From Pseudomonas lini (lineage in GTDB: Bacteria; Pseudomonadota; Gammaproteobacteria; Pseudomonadales; Pseudomonadaceae), in contig NZ_OZ061318.1 of NCBI RefSeq assembly GCF_964063345.1, positions 1,054,001 to 1,118,000 of the forward strand: 64,000 nucleotides of DNA, in the 5' to 3' direction. Made by a program: the position numbers and the translations under genes. The notes beneath the pieces are model-generated. The model had not been told where the DNA came from, did not search any database, and saw only the letters and a list, made by a program, of their open reading frames with translations. This document shows, piece by piece, positions 1 to 7,790 of this stretch. Numbering within the stretch: the stretch's first letter is position 1; the number at the start of each line of letters is the position of its first letter.

Positions 1-209
1 GGGCACAGATCGTCCTCGGTCAGCGTGCGGCACAAGCGGCAGTGGCCCACTCCTTCCATGGCCTGGCTCAGCGCCTGGGCCAGTCGCGAACCGCCGCTGC
101 GATCACGCTCAAGCAGTTGCAACGCCATGCGCTGGGCAGTTTTCTGACCCACACCCGGCAAAATTCGCAGGGCATCGATCAGTTGGCGAATCAAAGGGCT
201 GAAGCTCAT
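1..209 (-). CDS. recR: Recombination mediator RecR (5' part, runs off window)
   Basis: Only the first 69 codons are inside the window; the gene continues past base 1. The N-terminus has the helix-hairpin-helix segment [20 protein letters not shown] and the start of the Cys zinc finger ([16 protein letters not shown]), both typical of RecR. RecR works with RecO and RecF to load RecA on single-stranded gaps. The start is the ATG at 209. In most Pseudomonas genomes recR follows ybaB directly; here an oxidoreductase gene lies between them. Identity is secure although truncated by the window edge. Confidence 0.93.
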   Translation of the reverse strand, partial: MSFSPLIRQLIDALRILPGVGQKTAQRMALQLLERDRSGGSRLAQALSQAMEGVGHCRLCRTLTEDDLC

Positions 210-283
210 GGGGAAAAGTCCGACATAACAACGAGACGCGGTTTATACCCGCGCCTCTGTTTAGCGTCAAATAGCAGCGTCAA

Positions 284-1321
284 TTACTCAGTCTGCGCGA
301 CCCGTACCACCAGTTTGCCGAAGTTTCGTCCCTCCAGCAGACCGATGAACGCCTGGGGTGCGTTCTCCAGACCGTCGACCACGTCCTCACGGAATTTCAC
401 TTTGCCATCACGCACCCATGACGCCATTGCGCTGATGAACTCTGGCTGACGGTCACCGTAGTCGTCGAACACAATAAAGCCCTGAATCCGCACGCGCTTG
501 GTCAGCAGCGTGCGCTGCAATTGTGGCAAGCGATCTGGCCCGCTCGGCTTTTCATTGGTGTTGTAGGAGGCAATCAAACCGCAAAGAGGAATCCGCGCCT
601 TGGTGTTGAGCAGCGGCAGCACCGCATCGAACACCTTGCCTCCGACATTTTCAAAGTAGATATCGACGCCTTTGAAGCAGGCCAGCGCCAACTCTTCAGC
701 GAAATCCGGGCGCTTGTGGTCGATACAGGCATCGAAGCCCAGCTCCTCGACCACGTAGCGGCATTTGTCCGCGCCGCCGGCCACACCGACCACTCGCAAG
801 CCCTTGATCTTCGCCACTTGGCCGACCACCGACCCCACCGCGCCGGACGCAGCCGCTACCACCAGGGTTTCGCCTTCCTTTGGCTGGCCGATGTCCATCA
901 ACCCCATGTAGGCGGTCATGCCGGGCATGCCCAGCACACCCAGGGCCATCGACGGACTCTGCAGCCCGGACGGGATCGGAATGATGTTGCGTCCGTCACT
1001 GATGCTGTGGCTCTGCCACCCTGTGACGCCGACCACCAGATCGCCTTCATGGAATTTAGGATGCAACGAGCGCTCGACACGACTGACCGCCCCGCCGGTC
1101 ATCACCTCGTCGATTTCTACCGGTGCAGCGTAGGACGGCGCGTCGCTCATACGACCGCGCATGTAGGGATCGAGCGACAGATAAAGCGTCTTGAGCAGTA
1201 CCTGACCATCGGCCAGGTCTGGCAGCGCTACCCGTTCCAGGCGGAAATTCTCTGGCGTCGGCGCGCCCACCGGGCGGGACACCAGAACGATACGCTGGTT
1301 GAGGGTCAATGCTTGCGGCAT
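284..1321 (-). CDS. NADP-dependent medium-chain oxidoreductase, CurA-like
   Basis: A 345-residue zinc-independent medium-chain dehydrogenase/reductase. The Rossmann nucleotide loop AAASGAVGSVVGQVAKIKG lies near the middle, and the N-terminus (NQRIVLVSRPVGAPTPENFRL) and overall length fit the NADPH-dependent curcumin / 2-alkenal reductase family. Such enzymes reduce alpha,beta-unsaturated carbonyls in the cytoplasm. The ATG at 1321 is chosen because AAGGAGA lies just upstream; a longer in-frame extension has no such site. It sits between ybaB and recR on the same strand, after a terminator and a palindromic repeat, so it probably has its own promoter. The substrate cannot be told from sequence. 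Confidence 0.85.
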   Translation of the reverse strand: MPQALTLNQRIVLVSRPVGAPTPENFRLERVALPDLADGQVLLKTLYLSLDPYMRGRMSDAPSYAAPVEIDEVMTGGAVSRVERSLHPKFHEGDLVVGVTGWQSHSISDGRNIIPIPSGLQSPSMALGVLGMPGMTAYMGLMDIGQPKEGETLVVAAASGAVGSVVGQVAKIKGLRVVGVAGGADKCRYVVEELGFDACIDHKRPDFAEELALACFKGVDIYFENVGGKVFDAVLPLLNTKARIPLCGLIASYNTNEKPSGPDRLPQLQRTLLTKRVRIQGFIVFDDYGDRQPEFISAMASWVRDGKVKFREDVVDGLENAPQAFIGLLEGRNFGKLVVRVAQTE

Positions 1322-1423
1322 GTGAACGTCTCCTTGATCGATGAATTTCGGCTGTATAGGGAGCAGACCGTTGTGGCGTTGTCGCGTTCGAAGTTTCGTC
1401 AGTTGTACCGAGGTGACTTCATC

Positions 1424-1482
1424 GCGGGCAAGCCACGCTCCCACAGGATTCTGGTGATCCCTGTGGGAGCGGGCTTGTCCGC
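1424..1482. repeat. REP-type intergenic palindrome
   Basis: Two inverted copies of a CCTGTGGGAGCG-GGCTTG-type module face each other (cgggcaagccacgctcccacagg ... the reverse form). The same module recurs at 39.4-39.6, 42.9 and 46.4 kb. This is the usual palindromic REP family of P. fluorescens-group intergenic regions. Confidence 0.75.
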
Positions 1483-1521
1483 GAAGGCTGCCTCACAGGC
1501 ACCCTACTTCCAACAAACGGA

Positions 1522-1558
1522 AACAAAAATGCCAGGCGCGATGCCTGGCATTTTTTTG
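1522..1558. terminator. Bidirectional intrinsic terminator after ybaB
   Basis: A 9-bp stem (ATGCCAGGC / GCCTGGCAT, loop GCGAT) flanked by a T run on one side and an A run on the other, so it can work on both strands. It ends the dnaX-ybaB transcript and separates it from the oxidoreductase and recR. Confidence 0.85.
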
Positions 1559-1584
1559 TAACCCATCCGATGCGCGTTGGCGAA

Positions 1585-1923
1585 TCAGAATGGCAGTTTC
1601 ATACCCGGTGGCAATTGCATGCCAGCGGTCACGCCGGACATTTTGTCCTGGCTGTTGGCTTCGATCTTGCGTACGGCGTCGTTGACGGCTGCGGCGAATA
1701 CCGCCTCGAGCATTTCCTTGTCGTCTTCGCTCAGGCCTTCGACCAGGCTTGGATCGATGGTCACGCGTTTGACGTCGTGACGACCGGTCATCACCACGGT
1801 GACCATATCGCCGCCAGCTTTACCGGTGACTTCGGCGTTGGCCAGTTCTTCCTGCATCTTGGCCATTTTTTCCTGCATCTGCTGCGCCTGCTTCATCAGG
1901 CCGGCCATGCCACCTTTCATCAT
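1585..1923 (-). CDS. ybaB: YbaB/EbfC family nucleoid-associated protein
   Basis: A 112-residue protein starting [27 protein letters not shown], the diagnostic N-terminal helix of YbaB/EbfC DNA-binding proteins, and ending in a short Gly/Pro/Met-rich tail. Members form dimers that coat DNA and are usually co-transcribed with dnaX and recR. The start is the ATG at 1923, preceded by GAGGTG with good spacing; a longer reading frame upstream lacks a ribosome site and is not conserved in this family. Its upstream neighbour dnaX ends 67 bp away. Confidence 0.95.
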   Translation of the reverse strand: MMKGGMAGLMKQAQQMQEKMAKMQEELANAEVTGKAGGDMVTVVMTGRHDVKRVTIDPSLVEGLSEDDKEMLEAVFAAAVNDAVRKIEANSQDKMSGVTAGMQLPPGMKLPF

Positions 1924-1990
1924 GGGAATCACCTCAAAAGTACTTGGATAAAAACAGCGCCCGGCGAATGCGGCCAAGCGCCTTCAGTTA

Positions 1991-4090
1991 TTAGTCCTGA
2001 CTGACCAGGGCCTCGACAGGTTCAATAGTATCGTGACGGACCACCGCCCCGAACTGCTGCATCATTTGCTGGATGAACGGATCGCCGTGGATCGATTCCT
2101 CGGCCTCACGCTGACGGTTGGCACGACGGCGGGATGAGGCCTGAGCCGGGGTTTCCTGCTCGGGCTTGATCAGCTCCATGCTCAGGGTCAGCGTGCGCCC
2201 GTGGAACTGGTTCAGCGCATCGTTGAGGCGACGTTGTTGTGTCGCGTTGAACAAGGCGCTGTGGGCCGGGTCCAGGTGCAACAACCAATTGTCGCCATCG
2301 ACGGCGATCAGCGTGCAGTTGGCGCCGATGCTGGCGGTCATGCCGGACACCGGCAGTTTCGGGAACAACTCTAGCCATTGCAGGGCCAGACCGGTGGCCG
2401 GCATCGCGGCCGGTTCTGGCTCGGGTTCCGGCGCAGGTTCGGCGGTGTGCTCACTGGCCAGTTCGTCGAGGTAGCTGTAGGCCGAATCCATATCTGGCTC
2501 GATGTAGTCCTCGTCCAGCGGCGGCTCGTCGTCCAGGTCCATGCCTGGCGTAGCGGCATCGACTTCGGCCATGGACGGTTCCGGAATCGGCGCAGCGGCC
2601 CATTCCGGCGCGTCCGGCACTACGCTGTCCGGGGTCGGCATGGGCATCGGTGGCAATTCGGGTTGTTCGCCAGCCGTTTCCAGCACCGGCTCGACGGCAG
2701 GCTGCTGGACAACTTCGGGCTCTATCGGGTCGTTCCACGGCAGATCGACGACTTCTTCGACCGCTACGAACTCGACAACAGGCTCGGGCTCAGGCTCGAC
2801 CACAGGCACAGGCGCGGAAACGACCGGCTCAAGCGCAGCTACCGGGACAGGGGCCGGTGCCACCACGGGCGCAACCGGAGCTGGTGTAACGACCGTAGCG
2901 ACTACCGGCGCAACAATCGGCGCGGCAGCCACTGAGTTTGCGGAATCAACTGTGGCCTGGCTGATCCCCACTGGCTTTAGCGGTTGCCTCGGCGCGTCCG
3001 TGGTGTCTGCCGGCCGGAACGCGAGCATTCGCAGCAGGACCATTTCGAAACCGCCGCGCGGGTCCGGCGCCAGCGGCAAGTCCCGGCGACCGATCAGGCC
3101 CATCTGGTAATAGAACTGCACGTCTTCAGCCGGCAATGCCTGGGCCAGAGCCAACACGCGGTCACGGTCGCCATGGCCGTTGTCGACGCCTTCAGGCAGG
3201 GCCTGGGCGATGGCGACACGGTGCAGCACATTGAGAATTTCCGAGAGCACGCCGTTCCAGTCCGGGCCTTGTTCGGCCAGATGGCGCACGGCTTCGAGCA
3301 ACGCCTTGGCGTCGCCTTCGATCAGCGCATGCAAAACGTCGTAGACCTGGCCGTGATCAAGGGTACCGAGCATGGCCCGCACGTCGGCAGCCATGACTTT
3401 GCCTTCACCGAAGGCGATGGCCTGGTCGGTCAGGCTCATGGCGTCGCGCATCGAACCATCGGCGGCGCGGCCCAGCAGCCACAGTGCGTCGTCTTCGAAC
3501 GGCACGTTCTCGACGCTCAGCACGTGGGTCAAATGCTCGACCACCCGTTCCGGGGTCATGTTCTTCAGGGAGAACTGCAGGCACCGCGAAAGAATCGTTG
3601 CAGGAAGCTTCTGCGGATCGGTGGTCGCCAGGATGAACTTGACGTAGGGCGGCGGCTCTTCAAGGGTTTTCAACAGCGCATTAAAGGAATGGCTGGAGAG
3701 CATGTGCACTTCGTCGATCAGGTAGACCTTGAAGCGCCCGCGGCTCGGCGCGTACTGCACGTTGTCGAGCAGCTCGCGGGTGTCTTCGACCTTGGTCCGG
3801 CTCGCGGCGTCGATCTCGATCAGGTCGACGAAGCGGCCTTCATCGATTTCGCGGCACACCGAGCACTCGCCGCAGGGGGTCGAAGTGATACCTGTTTCAC
3901 AGTTCAGGCATTTGGCGATGATCCGCGCGATGGTGGTCTTGCCGACCCCGCGGGTACCGGTAAACAGGTACGCGTGGTGCAACCGCTGGCTGTCCAAGGC
4001 ATTGATCAGAGCCTTGAGCACATGGGTCTGGCCGACCATTTCGCCGAACGAGCGCGGACGCCATTTACGTGCAAGAACCTGATAACTCAT
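1991..4090 (-). CDS. dnaX: DNA polymerase III subunit tau/gamma
   Basis: A 699-residue clamp-loader subunit. The N-terminus MSYQVLARKWRPRSFGEMVGQ, Walker A GTRGVGKT (residues 45-52), zinc-binding Cys 64, 73, 76 and 79, Walker B DEVH and the sensor SRC motif (ILSRCLQF) are all present. Residues of about 390-560 form a low-complexity linker rich in Pro, Val, Ala and Glu, followed by the tau-specific C-terminal domain that binds the polymerase core. The ATG at 4090 is chosen because it begins the conserved MSYQ; five extra codons upstream are not conserved. It is co-oriented with ybaB. I did not try to establish a programmed frameshift giving gamma. Confidence 0.96.
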   Translation of the reverse strand: MSYQVLARKWRPRSFGEMVGQTHVLKALINALDSQRLHHAYLFTGTRGVGKTTIARIIAKCLNCETGITSTPCGECSVCREIDEGRFVDLIEIDAASRTKVEDTRELLDNVQYAPSRGRFKVYLIDEVHMLSSHSFNALLKTLEEPPPYVKFILATTDPQKLPATILSRCLQFSLKNMTPERVVEHLTHVLSVENVPFEDDALWLLGRAADGSMRDAMSLTDQAIAFGEGKVMAADVRAMLGTLDHGQVYDVLHALIEGDAKALLEAVRHLAEQGPDWNGVLSEILNVLHRVAIAQALPEGVDNGHGDRDRVLALAQALPAEDVQFYYQMGLIGRRDLPLAPDPRGGFEMVLLRMLAFRPADTTDAPRQPLKPVGISQATVDSANSVAAAPIVAPVVATVVTPAPVAPVVAPAPVPVAALEPVVSAPVPVVEPEPEPVVEFVAVEEVVDLPWNDPIEPEVVQQPAVEPVLETAGEQPELPPMPMPTPDSVVPDAPEWAAAPIPEPSMAEVDAATPGMDLDDEPPLDEDYIEPDMDSAYSYLDELASEHTAEPAPEPEPEPAAMPATGLALQWLELFPKLPVSGMTASIGANCTLIAVDGDNWLLHLDPAHSALFNATQQRRLNDALNQFHGRTLTLSMELIKPEQETPAQASSRRRANRQREAEESIHGDPFIQQMMQQFGAVVRHDTIEPVEALVSQD

Positions 4091-4224
4091 CGAAAACCGT
4101 CGCAACGAAGGAACACAAGCGGCTAATGCTAGCGGAGCAAGGCCAAAATTGCATCCGGTGCGCTCGTCTATTCTGGCTAAGCTGCACTTTGTGGAGGCTT
4201 TTATTGGCTCATACCGGAGCGTTT

Positions 4225-4965
4225 ATGCGTTTTGCCTTGGGGGCATTGCTGTTGATCAGCCTGAGCGTCGCGGCCGCCGAGGCGCCATTGCGGTTTGTCG
4301 TGTCCGACAGCTGGGCCATGCCCATGGTGCAGATCGAGCGCGGCCGACCGACCCAAGGCATCCTTCACGACATGATGATCAGCCTGGCGACTCAAGTCGG
4401 CGTGCCGGCTGAGTTTCACATATTGCCTCGGGCACGGGTGCAGAACGCCATGGAGCACGGCGAAGTCGATGTGCGCTGTTATATCTCAGCATCGTGGCTG
4501 CCGAATCAGTCCGGCAACTATATCTGGAGCGTTCCGCTGCTGGTTCAGCGCGACTTGCTGATTGGTCGGCGAGGCTCACCCGACTCGGTCAACCCGGCAG
4601 ACCTGCCGCACCAGTCGATCGGCACCGTGCGTGGCTATAGCTACCCGACCTTGCAATCGCTGTTCGACGCCGACCGGCTGCAGCGCGATGACGCGCGCAA
4701 TCAGGAACAGGTGCTGGAAAAACTGCTGGTCGGACGCTACCGCTACGCGGTGAGCAACCAATGGACCCTGGACTGGTTCAACCAGCGCCTGCTGCCCGAC
4801 CAGCAATTGCAAAGCGTAGCGCTGGTACATGAACAAACCGTCGGCTGCTACGTGCGCAATGACCCCAAAGTACCCGTGCAACGCATTCTGAACACGTTGC
4901 TGCAAATGAAAATGTCCGGGGAGATCGATGACATTATCCGGCTCTATACCGGTAACGGGCCTTAG
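4225..4965 (+). CDS. Periplasmic substrate-binding protein (SBP_bac_3-like)
   Basis: A 246-residue protein with a clear signal peptide (MRFALGALLLISLSVAAAEA) and an extracellular solute-binding type 3 fold: FVVSDSWAMPMVQIERGRPTQGILHDMM at the front and a late segment RILNTLLQMKMSGEIDDIIRLY. Such proteins bind amino acids or serve as sensor-like ligands. No transporter gene lies next to it, so its partner is unknown. The ATG at 4225 is preferred because a GGAG site precedes it and it begins the signal peptide. It is divergent from dnaX and convergent with the next gene, whose end is only 5 bp away. Confidence 0.8.
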   Translation: MRFALGALLLISLSVAAAEAPLRFVVSDSWAMPMVQIERGRPTQGILHDMMISLATQVGVPAEFHILPRARVQNAMEHGEVDVRCYISASWLPNQSGNYIWSVPLLVQRDLLIGRRGSPDSVNPADLPHQSIGTVRGYSYPTLQSLFDADRLQRDDARNQEQVLEKLLVGRYRYAVSNQWTLDWFNQRLLPDQQLQSVALVHEQTVGCYVRNDPKVPVQRILNTLLQMKMSGEIDDIIRLYTGNGP

Positions 4966-4970
4966 CCAGT

Positions 4971-6671
4971 TCAGGCTGTCTGATCAAGCGTCTGCCATTG
5001 TGACGGGGCTACAAATCCCGCCACCCAGCTCGGCACTTCACCGGGCGGCATCGGGCGAGCGATGAAATAGCCTTGAGCGACTTCGCATCCCAGCCGCAAC
5101 AGCAACTCACCATGCTCAAGGCTTTCCAGCCCCTCGGCAATCACCTGCCGACCGAACGCGCGGGCCAGGCCAATCACCGCTTTGGTCAGGGCCAGGTCGT
5201 CACGATCGATCAGAATGTCGCGCACGAATGACTTATCGATCTTGATGGTTTGGGTACGCAAACGCTTGAGATAGCTCAGGGACGAGTAACCGGTGCCAAA
5301 GTCACCCAGCGAAAACTGCACCCCCAACGCCTGACAGGCCTGCAAACAGGCACTGACATGCTGGATATTCTCGATCGCCACCGACTCGACGATTTCCAGA
5401 TCGAGCATCTGCGGGGCAACCTGGGCATGTCGAGCGAGTACGTGCTTGAGCCGGTCGACGAAATCGGCGCGCTGAAAATGTCGCGCCGCGATATTGATAC
5501 TGATCGGCCAGGCCTGCCCCGCTTGCTGCCAACGGTGCAACTGCGACAAAACCTGATCCATTACCCATTCACCGATATCGATGATCAGGTCGGTGTCCTC
5601 CACCAGCGGCAAAAACTCTCGGGGTGGCACCATGCCGTTTTGCGGGTGCTCCCAACGCAACAGCGCTTCGAAACCGACGACCACACCTCGGCGCATGTTC
5701 ACTTTGGGCTGAAAATGAACGCGCAGTTCACCGGCGACCAGCGCCTGACGTACTCGCTCGACGGTCTGGTGAGTGGCCTTGACCTCCTGATCCCGTGAGA
5801 CATCGAATAGATGAAAGCGGTTTCGCCCGCCCTGCTTGGCCACGTACATCGCCTGATCGGCATGACGCAGCAGGGTTTCGGCATCTTCATTGTCGTGGGG
5901 AAACAGGGTGACGCCGATACTGGCAAACACATTGATGGCCTTGCCGTGCAGTGTGTAAGGCGCCGAAATCGCCCCCAACACGCGATTCAGTGCTGCGCGC
6001 AATTCCGCCAGATCACGCACATAGCGCAACACCAGCACAAACTCATCACCGGCCAATCGCGCCACCACATCTTCGCCGCGCACAATGTCACGCAGACGCT
6101 TGGCCACTTCCACCAGCAACAGATCGCCACTGGCGTGACCATAACCGTCGTTGACCGCCTTGAATCCGTCAAGATCAAGCATGCACACCGCTAACGGAAT
6201 GTTTTCATGCCGGGAGAATTCCAGTGCCTGATCCAGCAATTCCGAGAGGAACGCGCGATTGGGCAGCCCGGTCAGCACGTCATGCCCGACCCGCCATTGC
6301 AGAGTTTGCAACAGTTGACGTTTTTCGCTGATGTCAAAACGAATCGACAGGTATCGGTGAACGCGCCCGGTGGCATCATCAAGCACCGGCACCATGGTGC
6401 TGTCGACCCAATACAGGCTGCCATCCTTGGCGCGATTACAGATCTCGCCCTTCCAGATATTGCCCAAGGCGATGGTGCGCCACATGGCGGCGAAGAAATC
6501 GCCGGAGTGCAAGCCGGAGTTCAGCAGGCGATGATTCTGCCCCAGCAGTTCCTCGCGACTGTAGCCGGACACGTCGCAGAATTGATCGTTGACGTAGGTA
6601 ATCCGGCCGTCCAGATCGGTCTCGGAAAAAATGGCGGCGGCATCCACGGCCCTGCGGTATTTCTCATCCAT
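4971..6671 (-). CDS. PAS-GGDEF-EAL cyclic-di-GMP protein
   Basis: A 566-residue cytosolic protein: PAS domain (about 10-115), GGDEF domain (about 125-285) and EAL domain (about 300-550). There are no transmembrane helices. The GGDEF signature reads AGDEF (207-211), which some active cyclases tolerate. In the EAL domain E335, N393, E426, D457, K480 and E513 are kept, but the usual DDFGTG motif is GDFGTG, so the first metal-binding Asp (position 456) is Gly. The phosphodiesterase may therefore be weak or act as a receptor. The start is the ATG at 6671 (MDEKYRRAVDAAAIFSETD). It ends tail to tail with the binding-protein gene. Confidence 0.9.
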   Translation of the reverse strand: MDEKYRRAVDAAAIFSETDLDGRITYVNDQFCDVSGYSREELLGQNHRLLNSGLHSGDFFAAMWRTIALGNIWKGEICNRAKDGSLYWVDSTMVPVLDDATGRVHRYLSIRFDISEKRQLLQTLQWRVGHDVLTGLPNRAFLSELLDQALEFSRHENIPLAVCMLDLDGFKAVNDGYGHASGDLLLVEVAKRLRDIVRGEDVVARLAGDEFVLVLRYVRDLAELRAALNRVLGAISAPYTLHGKAINVFASIGVTLFPHDNEDAETLLRHADQAMYVAKQGGRNRFHLFDVSRDQEVKATHQTVERVRQALVAGELRVHFQPKVNMRRGVVVGFEALLRWEHPQNGMVPPREFLPLVEDTDLIIDIGEWVMDQVLSQLHRWQQAGQAWPISINIAARHFQRADFVDRLKHVLARHAQVAPQMLDLEIVESVAIENIQHVSACLQACQALGVQFSLGDFGTGYSSLSYLKRLRTQTIKIDKSFVRDILIDRDDLALTKAVIGLARAFGRQVIAEGLESLEHGELLLRLGCEVAQGYFIARPMPPGEVPSWVAGFVAPSQWQTLDQTA

Positions 6672-7071
6672 GAGTCAGGCTCACTGTCGCTAGCGGTGGT
6701 ACCGCTCGACCAGCGCAGGATGCCCGGAAGAGGTGTTTTGAGACGTACTGCGCAGAGACACGTTATCACTCCATGAACAGCATTTGATGGCCCCCCGGCC
6801 CCCCCGAAGATCAAGGGCAAAGTAACAACACCGACTCTGGTAATATTTCGCGAGGCTTCAGACCGCCAGTGGCCTCTACATATACCCGGCAGGGAACGCG
6901 ATGCTGGCTTTTTCATATCGCCTAAACTTCAGAAAACAGATCACCCAAAACCCCTTCGAAGCGGCGATTCTACGAAATGCATCACATTTTGCAAAGCAAG
7001 GTGATGAATCATGCAGTTGCCTAATGCAAAAAACTATCGTTAAGTTCTTGATTCTAAATGGGAATTGAGCG
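6672..7071. other. 400-bp intergenic region without a convincing gene
   Basis: The interval between the divergent c-di-GMP gene and the XRE regulator. It must hold both promoters. The right half is AT-rich compared with the core. Two short frames on the minus strand lack ribosome sites and recognisable content, so I do not call them genes. Confidence 0.5.
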
Positions 7072-7386
7072 ATGCAAATTTCAAGTTTGGGTCTGGCCAT
7101 CCGACGCTATCGTAAGGTCGCAGGGCTTACTCAGGCTGAACTCGGCGAAAAAACCGGTTTTGACCCCAAAACCATCAGCCGCTTCGAAACAGGCACCTAT
7201 ACTCCCAGCGTGGAAGCATTGTTTTTGCTTGCCGACGTGCTGGGCGTGAAGCTGAAAGCCTTTTTCGCAGATCTGGCCGACGAAGACGAACAGCGCGCGT
7301 ACCTGTTCAGCGTCATACACAAAGCCACCCCGAAGGATCTGGGAAAGCTGATCGCAGCGGTTGACCAGGCCTTGTCCAAGCCTTAG
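7072..7386 (+). CDS. XRE-family HTH transcriptional regulator
   Basis: A 104-residue protein with an N-terminal Cro/C1-type helix-turn-helix: GLAIRRYRKVAGLTQAELGEKTGFDPKTISRFETGTYTPSVEALFLLADVLGV (about residues 6-60). A short acidic C-terminal tail probably mediates dimerisation. It stands alone, followed by a strong terminator. It lies just outside the left boundary of the integrated element, so it was probably next to ffs before integration. Its targets are unknown. Confidence 0.85.
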   Translation: MQISSLGLAIRRYRKVAGLTQAELGEKTGFDPKTISRFETGTYTPSVEALFLLADVLGVKLKAFFADLADEDEQRAYLFSVIHKATPKDLGKLIAAVDQALSKP

Positions 7387-7398
7387 TGCCAGTAAATG

Positions 7399-7445
7399 AA
7401 AAAGGAGGCCGATCTGTCGGATGCGACAGATCGGCCTCCTTTTTT
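7399..7445 (+). terminator. Intrinsic terminator after the XRE gene
   Basis: A near-perfect 20-bp stem (AAAGGAGGCCGATCTGTCG and its complement, loop GATG) followed by six T residues. The A run on the other side lets it act on both strands. Confidence 0.92.
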
Positions 7446-7533
7446 GTATCCCTCGCCTTAATTCGGAAACGACGAAACACTACCCTGGAGGAGCTCCATG
7501 GCAGGGAGAACAAAATAGTATTTTTAGCTAGAA

Positions 7534-7555
7534 AACACGAAAGAGGGTTCGTGTT
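7534..7555 (-). terminator. Hairpin beyond the left ffs copy, likely the original ffs terminator
   Basis: A perfect 8-bp stem AACACGAA / TTCGTGTT 8 bp beyond the 3' end of the left ffs copy, with a short T run (GTGTTTTC) on the minus strand. It lies on the chromosomal side of the repeat, so before integration it would have ended the native 4.5S RNA transcript. Confidence 0.6.
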
Positions 7556-7562
7556 GCGTTAT

Positions 7563-7671
7563 GGAGGCAACCCCACCAGCCACACCCCGGCACACAATGT
7601 TCCCGCTGTGGCTGCTTCCTTCCGGATCTGACCAGGTTCACGGGTAATCGTTGCGGGGGGACCGATGGGGT
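7563..7671 (-). repeat. Left attachment repeat, second copy of 4.5S RNA gene
   Basis: This 109-bp copy matches the right copy except at two positions in the conserved loop region (TTCCTTCCGGATCTG here against TCCCTTCCGGGTCTG on the right, plus strand). It still has the SRP motif GGAAGGAAGCAGCC and could fold as 4.5S RNA. Its 5' side faces island DNA, so it lacks the native ffs promoter seen at the right copy. The variant bases are probably the ones carried in by the element. Whether it is expressed is unknown. Confidence 0.85.
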
Positions 7672-7756
7672 AAGGGTTACAGGCTCTTTGGGTTGCAATA
7701 TTTCTACCGTGCAAACTCGCTGCACGGGCAGTCAGAAAACGGGGTGTAGTCAGCAC

Positions 7757-7790
7757 TGTACAACTTTGCTGTACAACACTGGTGTACAAC
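7757..7790 (+). repeat. Three 13-bp iterons upstream of the integrase
   Basis: TGTACAAC occurs at 7757, 7770 and 7783, exactly 13 bp apart, and the last copy abuts the integrase ATG at 7791. The regular spacing just over one helical turn suggests a binding site for a repressor, an excisionase or the integrase arm domain. The position over the ribosome site and start region favours autoregulation. Confidence 0.7.

Noticed and set aside
5250..6194. Plus-strand frames across the c-di-GMP gene
   Set aside because: They are shadows of the PAS-GGDEF-EAL gene on the minus strand.
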